DNA of 64,000 nt from positions 62,001 through 126,000 of the forward strand of contig NZ_JAHUWH010000003.1 in assembly GCF_019219095.1 (NCBI RefSeq), in the 5' to 3' direction. The stretch is from Acidovorax sp. sic0104. Its GTDB lineage: Bacteria > Pseudomonadota > Gammaproteobacteria > Burkholderiales > Burkholderiaceae_C. The notes under the pieces are model-generated. The model saw only the letters and a list, made by a program, of their open reading frames with translations, ran no database searches and was not told where the DNA came from. The number at the start of each line of letters is the position of its first letter. Within the stretch, counting starts at the first letter, position 1. The position numbers were made by a program, and so were the translations under genes. Of this stretch, positions 17,059-26,382 are shown one piece after another.

Positions 17059-17961
17059 TCAGCGGGCGGCGGGTGCGGGCCGCTCCGGGGGCAATTCGGC
17101 AGCTGCCTTCTGCGCCTGCTCGTTGCGGTGTTCGGCAATGGTCTTGATGACCAGCGTGACCAGGGCCAGCAAGGCCAGCAGCGATGCAGCAGCGAACGCG
17201 GCCACGGACTGGTACTCGTTGTAGAGAATTTCGACGTGCAGCGGAATGGTGTTGGTCTGCCCACGAATGTGGCCCGACACGACGGACACCGCACCGAACT
17301 CGCCCATGGCCCGCGCATTGCACAGGATCACGCCGTACAGCAGACCCCACTTGATGTTGGGCAGCGTCACGTGCCAGAAGGTCTGCCAGCCGGTGGCGCC
17401 CAGCACGATGGCGGCCTGCTCCTCGTCGTTGCCCTGGGCCTGCATCAGCGGGATGAGCTCGCGGGCGATGAACGGGAAGGTCACGAACACCGTGGCCAGC
17501 ACGATGCCCGGCACCGCGAAGATGATCTTGATGTCATGCGCCTGCAGCCAGGGGCCGAACCAGCCCTGCGCGCCGAACATCAGCACGTAGATCAGGCCCG
17601 CCACCACGGGAGAGACGGAAAACGGCAGGTCCACCAGCGTGGTCAGGAACGCCTTGCCCCTGAACTCGTACTTGGCGATGCACCAGGCGGCCGCGACGCC
17701 GAACACGAGGTTCAGCGGCACCGCGATGGCGGCGGTGATCAGCGTGAGCTTGATAGCGGCCCAGGCGTCGGGCTCTCGCAGGCCCTCGAGGTAGGCCCCA
17801 AAGCCCTTGCGCAAGGCCTCGGCAAACACGGCGGCCAGCGGCAGCACAAGGAACAGCAGCATGAAGGCGAGCGCGATGCCGATCAGCGTATAGCGGACCC
17901 AGGGCGCCTCGGTGGTGCCCGCCTGTGCGCGGCGGATGGTGCGGGAATTGCTGCCGCTCAT
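17059..17961 (-). CDS. cysW: Sulfate ABC transporter permease CysW
   Basis: A 300-residue inner-membrane permease of the binding-protein-dependent transport family with about six membrane segments. The cytoplasmic EAA-type coupling loop is visible as [21 protein letters not shown]. CysW pairs with CysT to form the sulfate channel. Its start overlaps the cysT stop by 4 bp (ATGA), indicating translational coupling. Confidence 0.92.
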   Translation of the reverse strand: MSGSNSRTIRRAQAGTTEAPWVRYTLIGIALAFMLLFLVLPLAAVFAEALRKGFGAYLEGLREPDAWAAIKLTLITAAIAVPLNLVFGVAAAWCIAKYEFRGKAFLTTLVDLPFSVSPVVAGLIYVLMFGAQGWFGPWLQAHDIKIIFAVPGIVLATVFVTFPFIARELIPLMQAQGNDEEQAAIVLGATGWQTFWHVTLPNIKWGLLYGVILCNARAMGEFGAVSVVSGHIRGQTNTIPLHVEILYNEYQSVAAFAAASLLALLALVTLVIKTIAEHRNEQAQKAAAELPPERPAPAAR

Positions 17962-18827
17962 GCTGGAGCCCCCGCGTGGCGCCGTTGCCAGGCCTGCAGC
18001 GCATTGATGATCAGCAGCAGGATGAACGATATGACCAGCATGACCACGGCCACGGCGGTGGCACCGGCGTAGTCGTACTGCTCGAGCTTGCCGATGATGA
18101 TGAGCGGCGTGATTTCAGACACCATGGGCATGTTGCCGGCAATGAAGATCACCGAGCCGTACTCCCCCACGGCCCGTGCGAATGCCATGGCAAAGCCGGT
18201 GAGCAGCGCGGGGGTGATGGAAGGAAGGATGACCTTGGTGAAGGTTTGCAGGCGCGTGGCCCCGAGGCAGGTGGCGGCTTCTTCCAGTTCCTTCTCGGCG
18301 TCCTCCAGCACGGGCTGCACGGTGCGCACCACGAACGGCAGGCCGATGAAGATCAGCGCGATCACGATGCCCGCGGGCTTGAACGCGAGCTGGATGCCCA
18401 GGGGCTCCAGGATGCTGCCGACCCAGCCATTGCCGGCCAACAAGGCGGTCAGCGAGATGCCGGCCACAGCGGTGGGCAATGCGAACGGCAGGTCCACCAA
18501 CGCGTCCACGATCTTCTTGCCGGGAAACTTGTAGCGCACCAGCACCCAGGCGATCAGCAGGCCGAACACCAGGTTGACCAGCGCCGCCAGGAACGAGGCG
18601 CCGAAGGTAAGGCGGTACGAAGCCACCACGCGCGGCGCGCTGATGGCGGCCCAGAATTGCTCCCAGGTCAGGGTGAAGGTCTTGAAGATCAGTGCCGACA
18701 GCGGGATCAGCACGATGATGCTCAGATAGAAAAGCGTGTAGCCCAGGGTCAGCCCGAAGCCGGGCAGCACGCGCTTGGGCGCGCGCCGACCGGCCGGGGC
18801 TGCGGCCACTGCAGTCGCGGTGGTCAT
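17958..18827 (-). CDS. cysT: Sulfate ABC transporter permease CysT (CysU)
   Basis: A 289-residue permease and partner of CysW. After a short Ala/Arg-rich tail there are about six membrane segments, and the coupling loop reads [21 protein letters not shown]. It sits between the sulfate-binding protein gene and cysW in one operon on the minus strand, 33 bp after sbp. Confidence 0.92.
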   Translation of the reverse strand: MTTATAVAAAPAGRRAPKRVLPGFGLTLGYTLFYLSIIVLIPLSALIFKTFTLTWEQFWAAISAPRVVASYRLTFGASFLAALVNLVFGLLIAWVLVRYKFPGKKIVDALVDLPFALPTAVAGISLTALLAGNGWVGSILEPLGIQLAFKPAGIVIALIFIGLPFVVRTVQPVLEDAEKELEEAATCLGATRLQTFTKVILPSITPALLTGFAMAFARAVGEYGSVIFIAGNMPMVSEITPLIIIGKLEQYDYAGATAVAVVMLVISFILLLIINALQAWQRRHAGAPA

Positions 18828-18860
18828 ATGCGAGGTAGAAAGACGAAAAGCGCGCTGGGC

Positions 18861-19865
18861 TTACTTGGCGCCGGGCGTGTAGAGCTTGTCGAACTGGCCG
18901 CCATCGTTGAAGTGCACCTTCTGCGCTTCGGTCAGCGAGCCGAAGTACTTGGCCACCGTGAACTGCTTGAGCGGCTTGAAGGTGTCGGCGTACTTCTTGA
19001 GCACGGTTTCAGAGCGCGGACGGATGGCGTGCTTGGCGGCGATCTCCTGGGCCTCTTCGGAGTACAGGTAGTCCAGATAAGCCTTGGCCAATTGCGCCGT
19101 GCCCTTCTTGGCCACGGTGCGCTCGACCACGGCGACCGGGTTCTCGGCCACCACGCTCACCGAGGGGTACACCGCATCGACCTTTCCGGTGCCGAACTCG
19201 CGGTCGATGGAGACCACCTCGGATTCGAAGGTGATCAGCACGTCGCCCTGGTTGCGCTGCAGGAAGGTGGCAGTCGCATCGCGCCCGCCCTTGGCCAGGA
19301 TGGGCACGTTCTTGTACAGCTTGCCCACGAACTCGGCGGCCTGTGCCTCGGTGCCGCCCTTTTCGCGCACGGCGCCCCAGGCAGCCAGGTAGGCATAGCG
19401 GCCGTTGCCGCCGGTCTTGGGGTTCACCACGATCACCTGCACGCCGGGCTTGATGAGGTCATCCCAATCCTTGATGCCCTTGGGGTTGCCGTTGCGCACC
19501 AGGAACAGCATGGTCGAGGTGGTGGGCGATGCATCGTGCGGGAATTTCTTGGCCCAATCCTTGGCCACAACGCCGCTGTCGGCCAGGAACTGCACGTCGG
19601 TGGTGGTGTTCATGGTGACCACGTCGGCGGCCAGACCGTCGTTCACGGCGCGCGCCTGGGCGCTGGAGCCGGCATGCGACTGGTCGATCTTCACGTCCTG
19701 GCCGGTCGTCTTCTTGTAGTGGGCGGCGAAGGCGGCGTTGTAGTCCTTGTAGAACTCGCGCGCCACGTCATAGGACACGTTGAGCAGCGAGTTCTGCGCT
19801 GCGGCCATGCCGCTGGCGGCCAGGGCCAGGGAAGCCAGGAGAGTCTTGAGTTTCAAAGAAGTCAT
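18861..19865 (-). CDS. sbp: Periplasmic sulfate-binding protein
   Basis: A 334-residue secreted binding protein. The start is the ATG at 19865 (MTSLKLK), which gives a clean signal peptide ending MAAAQ; the mature part begins NSLLNVSYDVAREFY, the hallmark of Sbp/CysP. SHAGSSAQARAV is the anion-binding segment. It delivers sulfate, possibly also thiosulfate, to CysTWA. First gene of the operon. Upstream at 19922-19945 lies an A/T-rich box shared with other sulfur or redox genes, so CysB-type control by sulfur status is likely. Confidence 0.93.
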   Translation of the reverse strand: MTSLKLKTLLASLALAASGMAAAQNSLLNVSYDVAREFYKDYNAAFAAHYKKTTGQDVKIDQSHAGSSAQARAVNDGLAADVVTMNTTTDVQFLADSGVVAKDWAKKFPHDASPTTSTMLFLVRNGNPKGIKDWDDLIKPGVQVIVVNPKTGGNGRYAYLAAWGAVREKGGTEAQAAEFVGKLYKNVPILAKGGRDATATFLQRNQGDVLITFESEVVSIDREFGTGKVDAVYPSVSVVAENPVAVVERTVAKKGTAQLAKAYLDYLYSEEAQEIAAKHAIRPRSETVLKKYADTFKPLKQFTVAKYFGSLTEAQKVHFNDGGQFDKLYTPGAK

Positions 19866-19921
19866 GGTCGCGTCGCCTAAGGTGCTGATACGGAGATTCG
19901 CCATTGTGTGGAGCAATGGCT

Positions 19922-19945
19922 TAAAACTCAAAAGAATATATTCTT
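19922..19945 (-). promoter_or_regulatory. Shared A/T-rich box and palindrome upstream of sbp
   Basis: TAAAACTCAAAAGAATATA (19922-19940 on the plus strand) matches the boxes at 21466 (17 of 19 positions) and 29875 (15 of 19). It overlaps a perfect 14-bp palindrome AAGAATATATTCTT (19932-19945). It lies about 57 bp upstream of the sbp start, where an activator would bind. A CysB or related LysR regulator is the natural candidate; none is encoded in the window. Confidence 0.55.
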
Positions 19946-20068
19946 GTTAAATAATCAGCTATTGGAATATAGATTCGCTATGGTGGAAGGGCGAATGATT
20001 GCCAGCGGCTGCCCACAGCCACCGGATGCATGTGCGCAGTGCGGCATTCCTGGCCAAAAAATGCCAGT

Positions 20069-20110
20069 AGCGCTTGACCAGAAAGCGCCGGAAGCTATTA
20101 AAAATATAGC
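20069..20110. repeat. Short intergenic palindromic repeat, copy 2
   Basis: AGCGCTTGACCAGAAAGCGC, then AGCTATTAAAAATATAGC. Two neighbouring hairpins, one GC-rich and one A/T-rich, built as in the copies at 28914, 37911 and 39861. It lies between the hydrolase stop (20117, minus) and sbp. Confidence 0.65.
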
Positions 20111-20116
20111 AAAACG

Positions 20117-20719
20117 CTAGAGTGGTGATGACAATACCTGCTGCAGCGGGGCGACCGAACCCTTGAGCGCGGGTTCTCCTTCCAGGGACTGCAGCAGCGC
20201 CCACCCCAAAGGCCATTCGCCGTGGCCGGATTCGATGTTGATGTGCCCGGCGTTCTGCATGCGCACGAATTCGCTGCCCCAGGCGCGGGCGTAGGCCCCG
20301 GCCAGGCGGATGGGGCAGTAAGGGTCGTTGCTGCTGGCCACCACGATGCTGCGGTACGGCAGCGCCGCATAGGGCACGGGTGCGAAGTCGCTGAGCACGG
20401 CGCGGCGCTCGGGATCTGCCGGGGCCACCAGCAAGGCGCCACACACCCGCGCCGCCGCTTCGGGGCCCATGTGGCTCGTGGCAATGCAGCCCAGGCTGTG
20501 CGCCACGATCACCACGGGGTTGGGCGCGGCAAGCACGGTCTTTTCAAGCTGCCCCACCCAGGCGGAGCGGGTGGGCGTGATCCAGTCGTCCTGCACCACG
20601 CGGCTGGCATGCGGCAGGCGTTCGGTCCACAGGCTCTGCCAGTGTCCGGGGCCCGAGTCGCGCCAGCCGGGAACGATGATGATGGAAGTGGTGGTCACGG
20701 AAATCGGAGGGCCGGCCAC
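20117..20719 (-). CDS. RBBP9/YdeN-family alpha/beta hydrolase
   Basis: A 200-residue single-domain serine hydrolase. The N-terminal strand IIIVPGWRDSGPGHWQSLW and the nucleophile elbow VAHSLGC (Ser near residue 75) are typical of the RBBP9/YdeN family (COG3545). The catalytic Asp is likely in SSNDPYCP and the His in NAGHINIE. No signal peptide, so cytoplasmic. The start is a GTG at 20719; another GTG 21 bp downstream is possible. It lies 56 bp after the peroxiredoxin gene in the same direction and may share its transcript. Physiological substrate unknown. Confidence 0.8.
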   Translation of the reverse strand: MAGPPISVTTTSIIIVPGWRDSGPGHWQSLWTERLPHASRVVQDDWITPTRSAWVGQLEKTVLAAPNPVVIVAHSLGCIATSHMGPEAAARVCGALLVAPADPERRAVLSDFAPVPYAALPYRSIVVASSNDPYCPIRLAGAYARAWGSEFVRMQNAGHINIESGHGEWPLGWALLQSLEGEPALKGSVAPLQQVLSSPL

Positions 20720-20775
20720 GGCGATGCCGCAGCCCTGCCCTGGTGGTTCTACTTGTGCTTTTTGGTGCCTGCGGC

Positions 20776-21417
20776 TTACTTGTTGGGCTGGGGCGTGATG
20801 CGCAGGTAGGGGCGCACGGCCTTGAAGCCCTTGGGGAAGCGCTGCGCGATCTCGGCCGGGTCCTGCAAGCTGGGCACGATGATCACGTCGTCGCCGTCCT
20901 TCCAGTTGGCGGGCGTGGCCACCTTGTGGCTATCGGTCAGTTGCAGCGAGTCGATCACCCGCAGGATCTCGTCGAAGTTGCGGCCCGTGCTGGCGGGGTA
21001 GGTGAATGTGGTGCGGATGACCTTCTTGGGGTCGATGATGAACACGCTGCGCACCGTGACCGTGGTCGATGCGTTGGGGTGGATCATGTCGTAGAGGTCT
21101 GCCACCTTCTTGTCCGCATCGGCCAGGATGGGAAAGTTGACGGTGGTGTTCTGCGTCTCGTTGATGTCGCCCACCCAGCGGTTGTGCGAATCGACGGGGT
21201 CCACGCTCACGGCGATGGGCAAAACGCGGCGCTTGGCGAATTCGCCGCCCAGGGCCGCCGTCTTGCCCAGTTCCGTGGTGCACACGGGTGTGAAATCGGC
21301 GGGGTGGGAGAACAGCACGACCCACGAATCGCCCGCCCATTCATGAAAGCGGATGGTGCCGGCAGTGGAGTCCTGGGTGAAGTCGGGGGCGATATCGCCG
21401 AGTCGCAGGGTGGCCAT
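20776..21417 (-). CDS. 1-Cys peroxiredoxin (Prx6 family)
   Basis: A 213-residue peroxiredoxin. The peroxidatic cysteine is Cys46 in the motif PADFTPVCTTE, and the Prx6-type C-terminal part (WKDGDDVIIVPSL) is present. It reduces hydrogen peroxide and organic peroxides with an external thiol donor. An A/T-rich box at 21466-21484, nearly identical to the one before sbp, lies about 50 bp upstream, suggesting control by sulfur status. Probably in one transcript with the downstream hydrolase. Confidence 0.92.
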   Translation of the reverse strand: MATLRLGDIAPDFTQDSTAGTIRFHEWAGDSWVVLFSHPADFTPVCTTELGKTAALGGEFAKRRVLPIAVSVDPVDSHNRWVGDINETQNTTVNFPILADADKKVADLYDMIHPNASTTVTVRSVFIIDPKKVIRTTFTYPASTGRNFDEILRVIDSLQLTDSHKVATPANWKDGDDVIIVPSLQDPAEIAQRFPKGFKAVRPYLRITPQPNK

Positions 21418-21465
21418 GGAACGTGCTCCTTCAATGTCTGATGGAGCATTCTGCGAGTCGATCTT

Positions 21466-21484
21466 TAAAACCCAAACGAATATA
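21466..21484 (-). promoter_or_regulatory. Shared A/T-rich box upstream of the peroxiredoxin gene
   Basis: TAAAACCCAAACGAATATA (plus-strand reading), 17 of 19 positions identical to the box before sbp at 19922-19940. It ends 67 bp before the ATG at 21417. Such an A/T-rich run is rare in this GC-rich genome, so chance identity is unlikely. Confidence 0.55.
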
Positions 21485-21536
21485 TAGCTCTTACTTAATC
21501 GCCAAAAGGTCTATAAAACCAGCCGGCTTGGATCTG

Positions 21537-22265
21537 TCACCCTGCGAGCAGGCGTGGGAGTCGATCCTGATAGTTGTTCAGGAAGTCGTGCGTCACCACA
21601 TAGTGCTCGGTGTCCTCGAATGCGACTTCGGACACGCCGCCGCCGTCGAACTGGATGATCTTGGCGTTCGGGTAAGACAGCAGGATGGGCGAGTGCGTGG
21701 CGATGATGAACTGCGACTTGTCCTCCACCAGTTGGTGGATGGCCGACAGCGCGGCCAGTTGCCGGTTGGGCGACAGCGCGGATTCAGGCTCGTCCAGCAA
21801 GTACAGGCCCTTGCCGCCGAACCTGTACGTAAGCAGCGCCATGAATGCCTCGCCGTGCGAGCGGGCATGCAGTGACTTGTCGCCATAGTGCTCCAAGCCA
21901 CCCACCTCGTCCATGTAGGTGGCCACGTTGAAGAAGCTCTCGGCCCGCAGAAAGTAGCCATCCTTGGGGGCGCGGTAGCTGCGCGCCAGCCGCAGCACCT
22001 CGTGGAGGGACGACTCCGACCCCGCCGTGGTCAGCTGGAAGTTGCGGGTGCCGCCTTCGGGGCTGTAGCCCAGGGCCAGGGCGATGCCTTCCAGCAGCGT
22101 CGACTTTCCAGAACCGTTTTCACCCACGAAGAACGTCACGTCCGGGTGAAACTCCAGCCGGCCCAGCTCGCGGATGGCGGGTATGTTGTAGGGGTAGGTG
22201 TCGTAGTCGATGGCGGCATCCGGGCGGATGCAGGCGCTCTGGAGGTAGGGTTTGGCAGACAGCAT
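21537..22265 (-). CDS. AAA-family ATPase, ABC/SMC-like (COG3910 type)
   Basis: A 242-residue stand-alone ATPase of the ABC/SMC-like class. Walker A GENGSGKST begins at residue 48, the signature-like region is around SHGEAFMALL, and Walker B is GLYLLDEPESALS followed by FIIATHSPILL (switch His). There are no membrane segments and no transporter partners nearby. Related proteins are annotated as predicted ATPases of unknown role; a nucleic-acid-linked or regulatory function is possible. The gene is alone, divergent from the secreted protein at 22487. Confidence 0.8.
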   Translation of the reverse strand: MLSAKPYLQSACIRPDAAIDYDTYPYNIPAIRELGRLEFHPDVTFFVGENGSGKSTLLEGIALALGYSPEGGTRNFQLTTAGSESSLHEVLRLARSYRAPKDGYFLRAESFFNVATYMDEVGGLEHYGDKSLHARSHGEAFMALLTYRFGGKGLYLLDEPESALSPNRQLAALSAIHQLVEDKSQFIIATHSPILLSYPNAKIIQFDGGGVSEVAFEDTEHYVVTHDFLNNYQDRLPRLLAG

Positions 22266-22486
22266 GGTGCCATGCTAACGGGCGCAATCGCGGGCGGTGG
22301 CGGCCTGGCCCCTCGCCGTGCGGGCAGCGGCGGCAGCGGGCAGACCCAGCCGTGATGCGTCCCCGACGCCCGTCGTCAGCATCGAGAGCCCTGAAAATTA
22401 TTTTCATATTTTTTTGCGCCGGTTAACCCCATTCGCCCGCCCCGTTCGTTTCACCCAGCACCAACAACCTCTTTGATGGAGCTGCC

Positions 22487-23428
22487 ATGACAACCGGTGC
22501 ATTCCCCCTGACCGCCATCACCACCCTCCCCGCGCTGACGGCGCTGACGGTCCTGACTGCCGTTCTGACGCTGGCCAGCGCTCCGGCGCATGCCATCGGC
22601 CGATTGGCCGACATCACCATCGTGGACCGCGACACCGGGGCCACGCTGCCGGTGCATTTCGCCAAGGGCGAGTACTGGGTGGCGGGCCGCCCGGGGGCGC
22701 GCTATGCCGTCACGGTGCACAACCGCAGCGGGGAGCGCTTGCTGGCCGTGCCTTCAGTGGACGGTGTCAACGTGCTCAGCGGCGAGACCGCGGCCTGGGA
22801 CCAGCGCGGGTACGTGTTCTCTCCGTACGAGCGCTACCAGATCACCGGTTGGCGCAAAAGCAGCAGCGAGGTGGCAGCGTTCGAATTTTCGAGCATCGCC
22901 AATTCCTATGCCGGCCGAACCGGCCGTCCAGCCAACGTGGGCGTGATCGGGGTGGCACTGTTCCGTGAACAGCAGCCGGTGGCGGTGCCGACCATCGCGC
23001 CCGAGCCCGACCGCCAGCGGCGCGAGGCACGCGACAGCGCCGAGCTGCAACGCAGCACGCCCTCTGCCGGTGCCCTGCCCCCGCCGCCTGCAGCGGCGGC
23101 GCCTGCCCCGGCCGCTGAAGACGACTCCTCTGCTGCGGGGCCATCCGCGCTGTCGGAGCAGCGGTCCGCCAACAGCAGCGTGGCCAAGTCGATGCCGGCA
23201 CCCTCGCTCCGGCTCGGCACCGCCCACGGCCAGCGCGAGACCTCGGTCGTGTCGCACACCACCTTCACACGCCTGCAGGACCAGCCCAACGAAGTGATCA
23301 GCATCCGCTACGACAGCCGCGCCAACCTGGTGGCCAGCGGCGTGATCCGCGAGCAGCCAGCGCGCGTGCCGTCGCCCCGCGCTTTCCCGCAGTCGGACAA
23401 CGTGTCGTATGTGCCCGACCCGAAGTGA
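22487..23428 (+). CDS. Predicted secreted protein of unknown function
   Basis: A 313-residue protein with a long hydrophobic N-terminal signal segment ending in APAHA. The ordered part (residues 35-165) looks beta-rich: DITIVDRDTG, YAVTVHNRSGERLLAVPSVDGVNVL and ITGWRKSSSEVAAFEFSSI. After about residue 165 it turns into a Pro/Ala-rich, low-complexity tail. I do not recognise a named domain. It lies 58 bp before the ECF sigma factor gene on the same strand and may be the extracytoplasmic component of that signalling unit; this is inferred from position only. Confidence 0.7.
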   Translation: MTTGAFPLTAITTLPALTALTVLTAVLTLASAPAHAIGRLADITIVDRDTGATLPVHFAKGEYWVAGRPGARYAVTVHNRSGERLLAVPSVDGVNVLSGETAAWDQRGYVFSPYERYQITGWRKSSSEVAAFEFSSIANSYAGRTGRPANVGVIGVALFREQQPVAVPTIAPEPDRQRREARDSAELQRSTPSAGALPPPPAAAAPAPAAEDDSSAAGPSALSEQRSANSSVAKSMPAPSLRLGTAHGQRETSVVSHTTFTRLQDQPNEVISIRYDSRANLVASGVIREQPARVPSPRAFPQSDNVSYVPDPK

Positions 23429-23486
23429 ACGGCCCGCGGGCCGCAGTCTGCGCATGCCCGCCTGCCACGCGACGGGCCGGCGGTGA

Positions 23487-24101
23487 ATGGGCGCCTCGCA
23501 TAATGCGCGGGTGCCGACCATCCCCTCGCCCGACAACGCCGACGATGCCGATGAAACGCTGATGCAGCGTTTTGCTGCTGGAGACATGGGCGCCTTCGAC
23601 ACGCTGTACGGTCGGCACGAGCTGGCGGTGTGGCGGTTCGTCTATCGCAGCGTCAAGGTCCAGGCGGTGGCCGACGACCTGCTTCAGGATGTCTGGTTTG
23701 CCGTGGCGCGCAGTGCGGGCGGCTACCAGGCCACCGCCCGTTTCCGCACCTGGCTGTTCACCCTGGCGCACAACCGGCTGGTGGACCATCTCCGCACCGC
23801 CCGGCAGCACCTGAGCCTTGATGTCACCGACGGCACGGAGCGCAGCCTGGCGGAAACGCTGGCCGCCGACTCCGGCTTCGGACCCGTGCGCCAGCTGCAG
23901 TCCCGCGAGCAGGCCGCCGCCCTGATCGCCGCGGTGGAGCAGTTGCCCTTCGAGCAGCGCGAAGCCTTTTTGCTGCAGGCCGAAGGCGACCTGAGCGTGC
24001 AGGAGATTGCGCAAGCCACCGGTGTCCCATTTGAAACGGCCAAGAGCCGCCTGCGCTATGCGCGGGCCAGCCTTCGCCAGCATCTGCAGGAGTTTGCATG
24101 A
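23487..24101 (+). CDS. ECF-family RNA polymerase sigma factor
   Basis: A 204-residue extracytoplasmic-function sigma factor. Region 2 reads FDTLYGRHELAVWRFVYRSVK through DDLLQDVWFAVAR and FRTWLFTLAHNRLVDHLR; region 4 reads LPFEQREAFLLQAEGDLSVQEIAQATGVPFETAKSRLRYARASL. It directs RNA polymerase to its own regulon. The start at 23487 is the first ATG; a GTG at 23511 is possible. Its stop overlaps the start of the ankyrin membrane protein gene (ATGA), the usual layout of a sigma factor with its anti-sigma partner. Confidence 0.92.
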   Translation: MGASHNARVPTIPSPDNADDADETLMQRFAAGDMGAFDTLYGRHELAVWRFVYRSVKVQAVADDLLQDVWFAVARSAGGYQATARFRTWLFTLAHNRLVDHLRTARQHLSLDVTDGTERSLAETLAADSGFGPVRQLQSREQAAALIAAVEQLPFEQREAFLLQAEGDLSVQEIAQATGVPFETAKSRLRYARASLRQHLQEFA

Positions 24102-25381
24102 GCGCGCCGGACCACGACGAGCTGACCGAGCGGTACCGCCAAGCCAGCGCCCAGGACGATGCCCGCCCCGGCGCGCAGGTCCGCGATGCCGTGCGTGCGC
24201 ATGCCCAGATGCTGGCGGCTGCGGCCTCAGGCTCAGGCGCCGCCTCTGCCACTGCAGCGCCGTCGCCGACCACAGCCGCACCAGGGCGCGCCGCCGCGAA
24301 CCAGTCGCACTGGAAGCTGTCGGCACTGGCCACTGTGGCCGTGGTGGGCCTGACCGGTTTGCTGCTTTTGCAGTTCCAGCGCGGAACACCCGAAGAACGA
24401 GAAGTGGCATTCGGCGAACGCCAGGTGGCCGCAACGCCCCCCGCGGAGTTGCCTGCGCCCGAACCTGCAGCGCCACCCACCGCGCCAACCACCGCGCCTT
24501 CTGCGGCGGCGGATGCCAACGCTGTCCCCGCGCCTCCACCGCCCGCGGCAGCGCCCCCCCAGGCAACGCCGGACAGCGCTGGGGACCAGCAAGGACGTGC
24601 GGCCCAACGCGCACTCCAAGAAAGAGTTGACCCGGTAGAGACACCCACCAGGCCGCTGGCCAAGTCAGCCCCAGCCCCTGCAGTCGCCGAGGCCGAGTCC
24701 GCCCGGCGAGAGCCAGGCAGCAACGCAGCAGCACCGCGGCTGCCCGCGCCCGCGCCGCTGGTGACCGATGGAGCTGTGGCACCGCAGATCGCTCCTGCGC
24801 CCGCGCAGTCGCCGCAATCGTCAACGTCAACGTCGCCACCTGCAGGTCCGCCCAACCCGTCCGCCGCGCCTGAAGCATTGCGCGAGCGCGCCACCGCGCA
24901 ACGCATGCCTGCCGCCAGGGATGCGGCGCGATCTGCCGAGGCACCAGCACCGGCAAACGCTCCTGCGCCCGCCCCGGCGCCTGCAGCCCAGGCATCCCCC
25001 GCAGCTCCTGCAGCCCATGGCCTGCAAAGCAGCAATGCGGTCAACGGGGGCGTTGCGGCCGGTGCCGCTGCAGCCAAGCTCAGCGCCGCCGGCGAGCCCC
25101 GCGACGCGTTGGCGCAGGCGTTGCGCCAAGCGGCGCGTGAGGGCCGCATCCAGCGCGTGGAGCAACTGGTGCACCAAGGCGCCCCCCTTGACGCCCGCGA
25201 CGACACGGGCAAGACGGCACTGATGCTGGCCGCCGCCAACGGCAGGGCCGACACGGTTCAGCGGATCATGGCCCTGGGCGCCAATCGCGCATTGGCAGAC
25301 CAGGAAGGCCTGACTGCCGCGCAGCAAGCGCGGCGCCTGGGCCACGTGCGCATCGCAGACCTGATCGACGCGGGGCCCTGA
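24098..25381 (+). CDS. Membrane protein with ankyrin repeats, putative anti-sigma factor
   Basis: A 427-residue single-pass membrane protein. Residues 1-70 are cytoplasmic, with a helical start (DHDELTERYRQASAQDD) typical of sigma-coupled proteins. A transmembrane helix spans about 74-93. Residues 95-330 are a Pro/Ala-rich linker. The C-terminus (about 335-425) holds two or three ankyrin-type repeats (LVHQGAPLDARDDTGKTALMLAA; LGANRALADQEGLTAAQQA). The ATGA overlap with the ECF sigma gene suggests that it is the anti-sigma factor or a co-regulator, though a canonical zinc-binding HxxxCxxC anti-sigma motif is absent. Ankyrin repeats imply protein partner binding in the periplasm. The role is inferred. 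Confidence 0.72.
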   Translation: MSAPDHDELTERYRQASAQDDARPGAQVRDAVRAHAQMLAAAASGSGAASATAAPSPTTAAPGRAAANQSHWKLSALATVAVVGLTGLLLLQFQRGTPEEREVAFGERQVAATPPAELPAPEPAAPPTAPTTAPSAAADANAVPAPPPPAAAPPQATPDSAGDQQGRAAQRALQERVDPVETPTRPLAKSAPAPAVAEAESARREPGSNAAAPRLPAPAPLVTDGAVAPQIAPAPAQSPQSSTSTSPPAGPPNPSAAPEALRERATAQRMPAARDAARSAEAPAPANAPAPAPAPAAQASPAAPAAHGLQSSNAVNGGVAAGAAAAKLSAAGEPRDALAQALRQAAREGRIQRVEQLVHQGAPLDARDDTGKTALMLAAANGRADTVQRIMALGANRALADQEGLTAAQQARRLGHVRIADLIDAGP

Positions 25382-25388
25382 CTGGCTC

Positions 25389-26300
25389 CTAGAACCGCAC
25401 GGCCTCAAACGCTGGGTGCAGCTCGTCGATCCAGTGGTCCAGCTCTTCTGGCGGCACGGCCAGGTGGTCCATGCAGGCCTGGCCGTGATCCTGCCATTCG
25501 CGGGTGGGCGGCAGGTTGTCGTGGTGGTTGACAAGGTACTCGGCCAGCATCCCCAGGGCCACCAGGTGGCGCACCGTGGGGTTGAAGCGCTCGTCGCCCA
25601 GGCACGCAAAGTCGTGGTGCAGCCAGATGGCCTGCGCCACGTCCCCCGGCAGGTGCCAGGTGCGCGCCACGATGGCGCCCATCACCGCGTGGTCGGTGCG
25701 GTGGTTGGCGTTTTCGGTCTGGGTGAAGGTGCGGTCCCTGCGGGCCAGTGCTTCGGTCACCGTGGAGCCGTAGCCGCGCACCGCCTTCACCAGCACCGGC
25801 ATACCCACATGGCAGAACAGCCCGAAGCTGTAGCCCAGGCCGGGGTCGAAGCTGTAGAGCTGGCGGCCGATGTGCTCGCAGGCGATGGCCCGGCGCTGCG
25901 AGCTCTCCCAGAAATGGTCGAGCAGCGGTGAGCGCACCAGCAGCGCATTGCGGGTGATGAAGGCCGACAGCAGTTCCACCGAAGGGTGCAAGCCCAGCAC
26001 CGTGAGCGCCATGCCCACGGTTTGCACCGGCTGCGCCAGCGCGTGCAGCGGGCTGTTGGCCAGGCGGATCAACGCCGCCGCCATGGCCACATCGGATGAG
26101 GCCAGCTGATCGAGCGCATCGGCGTCTATCTCCGGCTCGGCCATGATGGCCTGCAGCCGCAACAGGGATTCCGGGCAGGGCGGAATCACGATGGCCCGCA
26201 CGGAAGGGTGCATGCGCACCTGCCGGATGTGCTGGTCGATGGGGTGGGCAGAAGTCAAGGCGCGTACAGGGCGACGCGTGCAGTCCACGCCTGCGCCCAT
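25389..26300 (-). CDS. HDOD domain-containing protein
   Basis: A 303-residue protein made almost entirely of an HDOD domain (residues 35-250). Typical segments are CPESLLRLQAIMAEPEIDADAL near the start, LIRLANSPLHALAQPV, and VMGAIVARTWHLPGDVAQAIWLHHD. HDOD proteins resemble inactive HD hydrolases and serve as signalling scaffolds, often in c-di-GMP or stress control. The gene is convergent with the ankyrin protein gene (7-bp gap). It has no clear operon partner. Confidence 0.85.
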   Translation of the reverse strand: MGAGVDCTRRPVRALTSAHPIDQHIRQVRMHPSVRAIVIPPCPESLLRLQAIMAEPEIDADALDQLASSDVAMAAALIRLANSPLHALAQPVQTVGMALTVLGLHPSVELLSAFITRNALLVRSPLLDHFWESSQRRAIACEHIGRQLYSFDPGLGYSFGLFCHVGMPVLVKAVRGYGSTVTEALARRDRTFTQTENANHRTDHAVMGAIVARTWHLPGDVAQAIWLHHDFACLGDERFNPTVRHLVALGMLAEYLVNHHDNLPPTREWQDHGQACMDHLAVPPEELDHWIDELHPAFEAVRF

Positions 26301-26382
26301 TCAGTTGCAATTGGTTGCATTGTGGCGCCAAAAACGGGAGTCATGGAAAAGGAGCGACCGTGAAAACTCCTTGAACAGATTC

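Noticed and set aside
15937..19880. Long plus-strand open frames opposite the sulfate operon
   Set aside because: They are antisense shadows of cysA, cysW, cysT and sbp; the minus-strand products match well-known families over full length.
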